A stretch of DNA of 64,000 nucleotides from Mesorhizobium sophorae. GTDB taxonomy: Bacteria > Pseudomonadota > Alphaproteobacteria > Rhizobiales > Rhizobiaceae. Below are positions 26,739 through 34,783 of the stretch, piece after piece. The notes under the pieces are model-generated. The model saw only the letters and a list, made by a program, of their open reading frames with translations. It searched no databases and was not told the DNA's origin. Each line of letters starts with the position of its first letter. The stretch's first letter is position 1. Location: contig NZ_NNRI01000006.1 of NCBI RefSeq assembly GCF_002270415.1, forward strand, positions 1-64,000. Reading direction: 5' to 3'. A program made the position numbers and the translations under genes.

Positions 26739-27370
26739 TCAAACCTCAGTTGCCTCGGCGAGTTCGAGAGCATCCTCTACATCGACTCCCAGATAGCGGA
26801 CCGTGTTCTCGATCTTGGTATGACCGAGCAATATCTGGATGGCTCGCAGATTTCCTGTCGCTTTGTAGATAATCGAGGCCTTGGTGCGACGCAGGGAATG
26901 GGTTCCGTATTCCTCTGGTCGAAGCCCGATCGCCTCGACCCATTCGTCGACGAGGCGGACATACTGCCTTGTGCTCATGTGAGCCTTCGGATCGATCCTG
27001 CTCGGAAACGCATAATCATCGGCTGTCCCGCCGCGTCGTTCCAGCCATGCGAGAAGGCTAGAACGTACGTCGCTCATCAACTCGAACTGAACAGGTCGGC
27101 CGGTTTTCTGTTGGATGACCATCGCGCGAGTTCGGATCCCCGGTCCTACAACGAGGTTGCCGATTTTGATCTTAACGAGATCGCAGCCGCGCAACTTGCT
27201 GTCGATCGCCAAATCGAAGAGCGCTCTGTCTCGCAGGCGCCGTTCATGGTCGAGAAAGAAGCGTAACGCCATATCTGTCGAGGTTTCAGCGGGCGTTTCG
27301 TTCCGACCTTCTTGCCAGCATTCCATGCCCGGCGATCGGAGGCGTTGAGGTCGTAGCACGAGTGTCCCAT
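26739..27370 (-). pseudogene. Short tyrosine recombinase (integrase), frameshifted copy
   Basis: From ATG 27370 (GGAGAAACGAA upstream) the frame reads MGHSCYDLNASDRRAWNAGK and continues to PRQIW. The rest of the protein (RFFLDHERRLRDRALFDLAI onward) lies in another frame. The total span is one base short of the 633-base intact paralogue at 30375-31007, so a one-base deletion near 27268 is likely. Catalytic residues survive in the second part: Arg in SKLRGCDL, KTG, HSLRRTKAS, LGHTKIENTVRYL with the tyrosine. Internal initiation at ATG 27270 could still give a catalytic fragment. Confidence 0.75.
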
Positions 27371-27384
27371 TTCGTTTCTCCTTC

Positions 27385-27398
27385 GGCCATGATTGGCC
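27385..27398. promoter_or_regulatory. Palindrome GGCCA-TGAT-TGGCC upstream of recombinase 1
   Basis: A perfect 5-bp inverted repeat with a 4-base spacer lies 14 bases upstream of the frameshifted recombinase start. The same arrangement, GGCCA-CTAT-TGGCC, lies at the same distance upstream of the intact paralogue (31022-31035). Conservation of the arms but not the spacer suggests a protein-binding site or a recombination half-site. Confidence 0.5.
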
Positions 27399-27597
27399 AC
27401 CGGAGAAACGCCGGTAAACTGTTGCGGGGCCGGAAGCAGGCGGTCCGTTTTAACCGATGTCTGAGCTAGAGCGGCCATTCGCACCAAATTCCTGCAGGCT
27501 AAACCCGTGCTCTTTGGAACCCCATTGTTTGGCGGAGCCGCATATCCATCCACTGAGCCTCGCCCCGCAGAACTCGATGTTCCGCAGGAACTTCGAG

Positions 27598-28461
27598 ATG
27601 ACAGAGGTATTGGCAAACCGGGCGATCGGGCGCACTGATGGGCTGATGCAGGAAGATCGGGCAAAAACATGGCGGAGCAGCGCCCTTGGGGACACTCTGT
27701 TCCTCGCGGCGGAGTATCGTCAGCTGCGCTTCGATCCGCACTTTCACGACGAGTTCGCCATCGGAATCATCGACGGCGGCTGTCAGGCCTTCGCTTATGA
27801 CAACGGCCGCCGCCTCGACTTTCCGATGGGCTCGGTAGCCTTGATCGCCCCTGGCGTCGTCCATGTCGGCTGGCCAGGGGTGGAAGAAGGCTGGCGCTAC
27901 CGGATGCTCTATCCGCCGGCTGACCTTGTGAGGACTGCCGCTGCCGACATCTTCGGGGATGGCGAAACGCCAGGCTTTCACCGACCGGGCGTCGTCGATG
28001 GTGTCTTGGCACATGCCCTCTCGCGGCTGCACGAGCTCAGCGCTCGATCCGACACCGATCCCTTGCAACTGGAAAGCCTCTTTCTTCTGGTTATCCGACG
28101 CGCGTTCGAGCATCACGCCGGCCGGCGCAGCGGTCCGCAGACGAACGGCGATCGAAAATTGGTTGCCCCGATGCGAGACCTGTTGGAGACGGAGTTCCAA
28201 GGTCCGATTGCTCTGGCCACTCTTGCCGGCGCCGTCGGCCTGTCCCGGTTTCAAGCTCTGCGGCATTTCAAGGCCGCCTATGGACTACCGCCCCATGCCT
28301 ACTTGCGCCAGGTTCGGGTCCGGCGTGCGCAGCAGCTGATCTTAGGCGGCGAGAGACTGGCCGCCGCGGCAGCGACCGCTGGATTCGCCGACCAGGCCCA
28401 CATGACCCGTATCTTCCGGCAGATCGTCGGCTACACGCCCGGCTCCCTTTCTCACGCCTAG
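27598..28461 (+). CDS. AraC-family transcriptional regulator
   Basis: Encodes 287 residues from ATG 27598 (AGGAACTTCGAG upstream); earlier in-frame starts at 27577 and 27457 exist but add low-similarity residues. The N-terminal half is a cupin-type sensor domain (LRFDPHFHDEFAIGIIDGG). The C-terminal half has two HTH motifs (IALATLAGAVGLSRFQALRHF and AAAAATAGFADQAHMTRIF, the latter followed by RQIVGYTPG). It is upstream of and co-oriented with the threonine aldolase gene, which it probably controls. Confidence 0.88.
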   Translation: MTEVLANRAIGRTDGLMQEDRAKTWRSSALGDTLFLAAEYRQLRFDPHFHDEFAIGIIDGGCQAFAYDNGRRLDFPMGSVALIAPGVVHVGWPGVEEGWRYRMLYPPADLVRTAAADIFGDGETPGFHRPGVVDGVLAHALSRLHELSARSDTDPLQLESLFLLVIRRAFEHHAGRRSGPQTNGDRKLVAPMRDLLETEFQGPIALATLAGAVGLSRFQALRHFKAAYGLPPHAYLRQVRVRRAQQLILGGERLAAAAATAGFADQAHMTRIFRQIVGYTPGSLSHA

Positions 28462-28579
28462 ATTTGGCGCACGCCTGGAATCTGGCTGCGAAATGTTCTG
28501 GAAAAGCGCGCCCTTGCAATAGCGTTCAAGACCGGCCGCTAGGGCTGCGGCATGCTGCTGCCAAAGATTGGAGCACGCC

Positions 28580-29671
28580 ATGATCGACCTTCGCAGCGAT
28601 ACCTGTAGCCGTCCAACCCCGGAGATGCGGAAAGCAATGGCCAATGCGGAGGTTGGCGATGATGTCTATGGCGACGACCCAACCGTCAAGGCGCTGGAGC
28701 GTACCGTAGCCGACCTCCTCGGCAAGGACGACGCGGTCTACATGCCAACCGGCACTATGACCAACCAGGTCGCCATCCGGGCCCACACGCAGCCGGGCGA
28801 CGCGGTGCTGTTCGACCAGAACGCTCATGTCTACATCCTGGAAGGCGGTGGCCCGGCTGCATTCTCCGGGGTGCTGCCGCGCCTTCTTCCCGGTGTCCGC
28901 GGCATCTTCACCGCAGGCGACGTTGATATGGCGATGGGCGTTTCCCACCCGTTCTTTCCTGCGACAGTTGCGGCGCCAGTGCGTCTGCTGTGCCTGGAGA
29001 ACACCCACAACATCGGCGGCGGCTCGATCTGGCCACTGGAAGCAATCCACGCGGTCGCGGCGGCGGGACGCCGGCATGAGCTGATACTGCACCTCGATGG
29101 CGCGCGCCTGTGGCACGCCGCTGCGGCGACCGGCATCTCGGAGGCCGACTACGCCAAACCGTTCGATACGGTCAGCGTCTGCCTGTCAAAGGCGCTTGGC
29201 GCGCCTGTCGGCTCCTGCCTGGTGGGAACCACGGACTTCATCACCCGGGCTCGCCGCTTCAAGCAGCAGTTCGGTGGCGGCTTCCGCCAGGCCGGGATTA
29301 TTGCGGCCGGCGCGCTCCATGCACTCCAGAACCATCGCTCGCGGCTCAGCGAAACCAATGCGCTGGCGAGCCGCTTTGCCCAGGGCTTGGCGCAGATCGA
29401 TGGCGTCGAGATCGACCCCGCGAAGGTGGAGACCAACATCGTCCGCTACCGGCTGACCAAAGTCGGCGCCGGCCGTTTCGTCGAAGAAGCTCACCGTCGC
29501 GGCCTTTGGATGCTGCCCTCGGGCGTCGATGCCGTGCGGGCGGTCTTCTATCTCGACATTGCACAGAGCGATGTCGATGACGCCCTGAAAATCATCGCTG
29601 ACGCGCTGCGCGCGCTTCCCCAGCAGGACGATTCGAAGAGCCGGAACACTTCGAGCGCCGCGAGTTATTAG
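28580..29671 (+). CDS. ltaE: Low-specificity L-threonine aldolase
   Basis: Encodes 363 residues from ATG 28580 with GGAG 7 bases upstream. The family start IDLRSDTCSRPTPEMRKAM, VGDDVYGDDPTVKALE and the PLP lysine region SVCLSKALGAPVGS are present, as is LHLDGARLWHAAAATG with the PLP-contacting Asp and Arg. It is a cytoplasmic PLP enzyme that cleaves L-threonine and allo-threonine to glycine and acetaldehyde. It lies 118 bases downstream of the AraC gene and is followed by a tautomerase. Confidence 0.93.
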   Translation: MIDLRSDTCSRPTPEMRKAMANAEVGDDVYGDDPTVKALERTVADLLGKDDAVYMPTGTMTNQVAIRAHTQPGDAVLFDQNAHVYILEGGGPAAFSGVLPRLLPGVRGIFTAGDVDMAMGVSHPFFPATVAAPVRLLCLENTHNIGGGSIWPLEAIHAVAAAGRRHELILHLDGARLWHAAAATGISEADYAKPFDTVSVCLSKALGAPVGSCLVGTTDFITRARRFKQQFGGGFRQAGIIAAGALHALQNHRSRLSETNALASRFAQGLAQIDGVEIDPAKVETNIVRYRLTKVGAGRFVEEAHRRGLWMLPSGVDAVRAVFYLDIAQSDVDDALKIIADALRALPQQDDSKSRNTSSAASY

Positions 29672-29739
29672 GCCGGCTTCACCAGCGGCGCTTCACACTT
29701 GCCTATGCGGTCGCAAACTCACTGAACAGGAGAACGACA

Positions 29740-30174
29740 ATGCCGACTTATGTTCTTTCCACCGCGAAGCATTTGACGGCCGAGCAACGCGCAAAGATTG
29801 TCGAAAGCGTCACGTCCATCCATCATGTGGAGGCAAAGGCCCCTCGATTCTTCGTTCAGGTGATATTTTATAAAGTCGAGACCGGTTCACTTTTCAGGGG
29901 CGGCGAAGCGGCGTCAGCCGATGATATTTGGGTGCGGGCCGATATTCGATCCGGGCGAACCAAAGAGCAAAAGGCTAATATACTTCATCGGATCATGCAG
30001 GAAACGAGTGAAATTCTGCAAATTTCCGAAGAGAACGTGTGGGTGTATATCTCAGACATACCAGCAGACAACATAGCAGAGCTCGGCGCCATTCTGCCGC
30101 AACCGGGTGGCGAAGAAGAATGGCTCGCAAAGTTGCCCAGCGCGTTGCGCAAAAAATTGTTGTCGGCACCCTGA
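29740..30174 (+). CDS. Tautomerase-superfamily protein
   Basis: Encodes 144 residues. It begins MPTYVLS, so after Met removal the N-terminal proline needed as catalytic base in this superfamily is available. The sequence (LTAEQRAKIVESVTSIHHVE, FFVQVIFYKV) resembles the Tautomerase_3 / cis-CaaD-like group of about 140-150 residues. Substrate unknown. GAACAGGAGAACGAC precedes the ATG. The 200 bases after the gene show nothing before the convergent recombinase. Confidence 0.8.
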   Translation: MPTYVLSTAKHLTAEQRAKIVESVTSIHHVEAKAPRFFVQVIFYKVETGSLFRGGEAASADDIWVRADIRSGRTKEQKANILHRIMQETSEILQISEENVWVYISDIPADNIAELGAILPQPGGEEEWLAKLPSALRKKLLSAP

Positions 30175-30374
30175 TTCTCGCGGCGCCCAACGGCTCTTGG
30201 AATGGTCGGCTACGCATAACGAGCATCGTCCCACTATGGCTCCTATCCGAATGCGGACAGTCCGCTCTTGGGAGCGAGTTGATTGACTGCAGAGGTCCAA
30301 TAAGAGGCGCAAAGCCGCTGGACCCAACACGAAGCGATGACGACCCCGCGCGACCCACCCGAGGTCGTCCACTT

Positions 30375-31007
30375 TCAGATTTCAGTTCCCTCGGCCAGCA
30401 TCAATGCATCCTCGACGTCGACGCCGAGATACCGGACTGTGTTCTCAATCTTGGTGTGGCCGAGCAGAATTTGAATTGCTCGGAGATTCCCGGTGGCCTT
30501 ATAGATGATGGAGGCCTTGGTACGACGAAGCGAGTGGGTGCCATAGTCCTCACGGCGAAGGCCAACCGCCGAAACCCATTCATCGACCAGGCGCGCATAC
30601 TGCCTGGTACTCAAATGGCCAGCATGATCGACGCGACTGGGAAAGGCAAGATCGTCGACTGTTCCACCTCTACGTTCGAGCCATGCGAGTAGGCTTGCTC
30701 GCGCGTCTGCCATCAGTTCGAATTGAACTGGCCTCCCAGTCTTCTGCTGCACAACCATGGCCCGGGTCCGAATTTCAGCGCCACTCACTAACGCGCCAAT
30801 CTTGAGCTTCACCAAGTCGCAACCACGTAACTTGCTATCGATCGCAAGGTCGAACAGCGCTCGGTCCCGTGATCGACCTTCGCGGTCAAGAAAGAACCGG
30901 ATTTCCCAAATCTGACGAACCTTCAGAGGTCGTTTGACGCCTACTCTCTTGCCTGCATTCCAAACGGGACGGTCTTGTCCGGCGAAGTCATACTGCGAAT
31001 GTCCCAT
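30375..31007 (-). CDS. Short tyrosine recombinase / integrase
   Basis: Encodes 210 residues, only about the catalytic domain of a phage-type integrase; the N-terminal SAM-like core-binding domain is missing. Active-site residues: R61 (SKLRGCDL), K89 (QQKTGRP), H158 and R161 (HSLRRTKAS), H184 (LGHTKIE) and Y193 (NTVRYLG). GAGGAGAAACGAT precedes ATG 31007. The paralogue at 26739-27370 has the same context but is frameshifted. The pair flank the AraC, threonine aldolase and tautomerase genes in the same orientation. Whether it is active without a core-binding domain is unknown. Confidence 0.88.
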   Translation of the reverse strand: MGHSQYDFAGQDRPVWNAGKRVGVKRPLKVRQIWEIRFFLDREGRSRDRALFDLAIDSKLRGCDLVKLKIGALVSGAEIRTRAMVVQQKTGRPVQFELMADARASLLAWLERRGGTVDDLAFPSRVDHAGHLSTRQYARLVDEWVSAVGLRREDYGTHSLRRTKASIIYKATGNLRAIQILLGHTKIENTVRYLGVDVEDALMLAEGTEI

Positions 31008-31021
31008 ATCGTTTCTCCTCG

Positions 31022-31035
31022 GGCCACTATTGGCC
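31022..31035. promoter_or_regulatory. Palindrome GGCCA-CTAT-TGGCC upstream of recombinase 2
   Basis: Same arms and same position relative to the start codon as the palindrome upstream of recombinase 1. The following 330 bases, up to the HD/LuxR gene, contain no gene that I can recognise; GGGCCGGAAGC at 31061 belongs to a short motif also seen near 21017 and 27424. Confidence 0.5.
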
Positions 31036-31367
31036 AGAGCACAAACGTTCAGGAGATTTGTGGGCCGGAAGCCGTCCGTCCGGTATCAGAATGCGTTTGG
31101 CGGATAGCTTGCCGTTTCTCGGAGGTAATTCGCCCACAGCGAGCGCAGGCAAGAGTTCACCAAGAGTGAAAAGCCGGCGAACATCGTCCCGACGACGCAC
31201 ACCTCCCCCGAGCCATTGCCCGCGTGCCGCTACTTATTGTGGGCAAATATCGCCATCACCGCGCGGTGGAGAAAGGCCCTAGCGCTTCGCGGCATAGAGC
31301 TTCGGACTCGAAATCCTCCCTAGGTATTTTCGTAGCGCGGGAATAGCATGCGCTCGGGAGGTGGGCG

Positions 31368-32945
31368 ATGATCAATGTCTCGATCCGCCGGGCGGATTTC
31401 ATGATGGTCCTCGCCTATGCGTCGGACCTTGCGACAGGCCATTCTCGCGACTTCGCGCTGAAATCATGTGTGCTTGCAATGCGGATCGCCCAGCTTGCAG
31501 GCCTTTCTGAACAGGTTCGGCGCAATGCGTATCATCAGTCGATGCTGCGCTATGTCGGCTGCAACGCCGACACAGACCTTCTGGCGGCCACCTTCGGTGA
31601 CGAAATCGCGCTTCGCCAGGATCTTGTCGGTCTTGACATGGGCAACCGTGCGGAACTTGGCAGGGTGTTCGTGCAGGCCTTCAAGCGGTTCTATTACGAT
31701 CTTGCGCCTGACGCGCAGGCCAAGGCGATCGAGACGGCGATGTCGCAGGCGGTCGCGGTGGCCCGACCGGTGCTGACCGCGCATTGCGAGGTCGCGCAGC
31801 GGATCGGCGAGCGTCTCGGCTTGTCAGACGAGATCCGGCGCAATCTCGGGCAGATCTACGAACGCTGGGACGGCAAGGGCCTGCCGCGTGGGTCGAGTGG
31901 CGAAGATGTCCTGCCGGCCGTACGGCTGATCACACTGGCGCAGGATGTCATCGCGCTCGGCGAAGCCGTCGGTATCGACGGGATGGCCGAAACCATCGCC
32001 AGCCGCGGCGATGGGCCATACGAAGCGGATCTGGCCCGGCTCGTTGCCGCCAACGCAGCGGCGCTGATGGAAGGCATCGGCGCGACGGTCGACCGCGACA
32101 CGATTTTGGCGCTGGAGCCCGATCCGCCGGTGACGCTGGACGAGGCGGCTTGCGATGCGGCGTTCCTCGCCATCGCCGACATGATCGACATGCGCATGCC
32201 GTTTACCCAGGGCCATTCGCGGATGGTGTCAGAACTGGCCACGGGCGCGGGGAGACGGAGCGGGCTGCCCGACGCCGACATCCGCGCGCTGCGCTGGTCG
32301 GGCTGCATCCATGATATCGGCGAACTCGTAGTGCCGGTGGCGACCTGGATGCGCAACGGTCCGCTGTCCGTGCGAGAGCGCGACGCGGCACAGCTGCACG
32401 CCTATTATGGCGAGCGGGCGCTGGCCTCCTTCGGCCGTGACGGCGATGCGATGGGCGCTCTCGTGCTGCGCCATCACGAGCGCCTGGACGGCTCGGGCTA
32501 CCATCGCAAGGTCGGCGGCTCCGACCTGTCTCCGGCGTCGCGAATCCTGGCCGCAGCCGAAGCCTTCCAGACGTCGCGGGAGGAACGTCCGCACCGCAAG
32601 GCGCTGTCCAGCGAGGCGGCGGCGACGCAACTCCGCACCGCCGTCCGCGAGGGCTGTATCTGCGCCGATGCCGCCGAGGCGGTGTTGTCCTTCGCCGGGC
32701 AGGCCTCGCGCCGGGCGCTGCCGCGGGCGCTGGCCGGCATGACGCCGCGCGAGATCGAGGTGTTGCGCCTGATCGCCGGCGGCCTCACCGGGAAGGAGAC
32801 AGCGCGGAAGCTGGATATCTCACCCAAGACTGCGGATCATCATATCCAGAGCGTCTATTCCAAGATCGGCGTGACCACCCGCGCCGCCGCAGCGCTCTAC
32901 GCGGTCGAGCACGGCCTTATCCGACCTGGCGAAACGCAAGCATAG
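31368..32945 (+). CDS. HD-GYP-type domain protein with C-terminal LuxR helix-turn-helix
   Basis: Encodes 525 residues. The middle has HD-phosphohydrolase features: QGHSRMVSELATGAG, the HD pair in GCIHDIGELVV, LRHHERLDGSGYHR and ASRILAAAEAFQT. The C-terminal 65 residues form a LuxR-type HTH (MTPREIEVLRLIAGGLTGKE, then ISPKTADHHIQSVYSKIGV). HD-GYP proteins often cleave cyclic di-GMP, so this may couple nucleotide turnover or sensing to transcription. CGGGAGGTGGGCG precedes the ATG. The next gene starts 89 bases downstream. Confidence 0.88.
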   Translation: MINVSIRRADFMMVLAYASDLATGHSRDFALKSCVLAMRIAQLAGLSEQVRRNAYHQSMLRYVGCNADTDLLAATFGDEIALRQDLVGLDMGNRAELGRVFVQAFKRFYYDLAPDAQAKAIETAMSQAVAVARPVLTAHCEVAQRIGERLGLSDEIRRNLGQIYERWDGKGLPRGSSGEDVLPAVRLITLAQDVIALGEAVGIDGMAETIASRGDGPYEADLARLVAANAAALMEGIGATVDRDTILALEPDPPVTLDEAACDAAFLAIADMIDMRMPFTQGHSRMVSELATGAGRRSGLPDADIRALRWSGCIHDIGELVVPVATWMRNGPLSVRERDAAQLHAYYGERALASFGRDGDAMGALVLRHHERLDGSGYHRKVGGSDLSPASRILAAAEAFQTSREERPHRKALSSEAAATQLRTAVREGCICADAAEAVLSFAGQASRRALPRALAGMTPREIEVLRLIAGGLTGKETARKLDISPKTADHHIQSVYSKIGVTTRAAAALYAVEHGLIRPGETQA

Positions 32946-33034
32946 GGAATCCACCCCATGTGCGCCTGCCCCGAGGCGCGCATCCTGATCCTGTCGACGG
33001 ACCGATGGTGGCCGCGACCGACAGGAGGAATCAG

Positions 33035-34309
33035 ATGCTTCTCGCAACGACAAAGGTGGCGGACGTCGACCACTTCATCCGTATCTTTTCGACCAAGGGC
33101 GCCGACAAGCGCCGGCTGCACGGCTCGAACGGTGCGACAGTATTCCGCGACCCCAGCGAGCCCGACCGCGTCAAAGTGGATCCGAAACCTATCAAGATCG
33201 GCCTCATCGCCGAACTTACCGGCCCGTTGTCCTTCATGGGCATCGCCAACGCCAACCTCACCACCATGCTCGTCGACGACATCAACGCCAGGGGCGGCCT
33301 CCTCGGTCGGCCGGTGAAGCTCGTCATCGAGGACGGCGAGACCACCGAAAGTGTCGCCAAGGCAAGGACCGCGAAACTGATAGACGTCGACAGGGTCGAT
33401 TTGGTCGTCGGCGGCATCTACAGCTCGACCCGCCTGGCCATCAAGAGCGAAGCGGTCTCGCGCGGCAGGACACTCTATATCTACACCGAGCAATATGAGG
33501 GGCAGGAAAACGATCCCCTGATGTTCTGCACCGGCCCCGTCCCGGCACAGCAGGTCGAGCCATTGATCCCATGGCTGATGAACAGCACCGGGGCGAAGAA
33601 ATTCTACCTGCCATCCTCAGACTATATCTGGCCGCATTTGTTGAACAAAGCCGCGAGCCGGGTGGTGCGCGCCAACGGCGGCGAGATCGTCGGCGAGGAG
33701 TACTTCCCCCTCGATACCATCGATTTCCGGCGGACCGTACAGCAGATCATGGCGAGCGGTGCCGAAGTGGTGTTCAACACCATCGTTCCGCCGGGCCTGA
33801 CGCCATTCTTCGACGAACTGCACAAGGCCGGTTTTGGCAAGCGGGGCGGCAGGATCGTGTGCACCTACTTCGACGAGAACTTCTTCAATCTCGTGCCGTC
33901 CGAACAGATCGAGGGCCTCTACAGCTGCCTCGACTACTACCAGGAACTCGACGATCCGTTTGGCCGCGCGGTTCTGCGTCGCTATAGCGAGCGGTTCCCA
34001 GGCAGCGCGATGTTGACCGCCGGCAGCGGCTGCACCGGCCACTACCGGGCGATCAGGATGTGGGAAGCGGCGGTGCGGGAAGCCGGCACGGTTGAGCGCG
34101 ACGCGGTCATCCGGGCGCTCGATCATGCCCGCATCAGCGAGGGCCCGGGCGGCTCGGCGGAAATGGTTCCTGGCCAGCACCATGTTCGCATGAACATGTA
34201 CATCGCGCAGGCGCATGGCGGTCGCTTCCGGGTCGTGAAGAACCTAGGTCCGATCAATCCCAACGAACGCGTGCTTACCGACGAATCCCAATTGAGCAAT
34301 GCGGGGTGA
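33035..34309 (+). CDS. ABC-type substrate-binding protein with chimeric N-terminus
   Basis: Encodes 424 residues from ATG 33035, which has AGGAGG 6 bases upstream. From about residue 50 (PIKIGLIAELTGPLSFMG) it is a branched-chain-amino-acid/amide-type periplasmic binding protein (Leu/Ile/Val-binding family; FmdD/AmiC-like), with RTAKLIDVDRVDLVVGGIYS and YFPLDTIDFRRTVQQI. There is no signal peptide. Instead residues 1-47 (KVADVDHFIRIFSTKGADKR, HGSNGATVFRDPSEPDRV) look like the first half of a small cyclase/monooxygenase-like family. This may be an in-frame fusion made by rearrangement. The protein may be cytoplasmic and act as a sensor rather than in transport; no permease genes are nearby. 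Confidence 0.8.
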   Translation: MLLATTKVADVDHFIRIFSTKGADKRRLHGSNGATVFRDPSEPDRVKVDPKPIKIGLIAELTGPLSFMGIANANLTTMLVDDINARGGLLGRPVKLVIEDGETTESVAKARTAKLIDVDRVDLVVGGIYSSTRLAIKSEAVSRGRTLYIYTEQYEGQENDPLMFCTGPVPAQQVEPLIPWLMNSTGAKKFYLPSSDYIWPHLLNKAASRVVRANGGEIVGEEYFPLDTIDFRRTVQQIMASGAEVVFNTIVPPGLTPFFDELHKAGFGKRGGRIVCTYFDENFFNLVPSEQIEGLYSCLDYYQELDDPFGRAVLRRYSERFPGSAMLTAGSGCTGHYRAIRMWEAAVREAGTVERDAVIRALDHARISEGPGGSAEMVPGQHHVRMNMYIAQAHGGRFRVVKNLGPINPNERVLTDESQLSNAG

Positions 34310-34570
34310 CCGGCGACGCGGATCACTGTTATTCCAGGTGTCGTGGCGGCTAGATTGCCGCCTCTCCACCAACCTGCCGACAGTTGCCGTTTCAGTCACA
34401 TACGCAGCGATTGGTAAGATCAAGAGGCGCCATCTGTGGCTCCGGTCGAAAGTCGCTGACAGGCAACCATCAACCTCAACCAGCCTCAGGTGCAAATGTT
34501 CCAGGCGCGTCGACATTGACCACCGTTTCGCCTTCACCCACACGCACAAAGACGTAGTGGACGTCGTCGC

Positions 34571-34695
34571 CGCCTTCGAGGGAATCGTCCCGCTTTCTTG
34601 AACATCATACTGAGGTTGCAGGCTCGCGCGTGGAGGGTCGCTCGTAGCCGTACAATGCCCACTACACAATAGGGAGGAAGATATGCCGGCTTAAG
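34571..34695 (+). repeat. Duplicated fragment of the HxlR-YdhR junction
   Basis: About 125 bp match 10707-10833: the last codons of the HxlR gene (EGIVPLS and stop), the intergenic CATACTGAGGTTGCAG and GGAGGGTCGCTCGTAGCCGT, and the ribosome-binding site. The second gene is cut off after three codons (ATG CCG GCT TAA). The rest of the gap 34310-34783 holds no recognised gene. Confidence 0.8.
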
Positions 34696-34783
34696 CGACC
34701 TAGCCCCACGGAGTCGTCATTGAGCGATTTCTAATATGCCTGTAGCTTCAGGCAGCCGACACAAAGTTGGTGGGAGGTACGCA

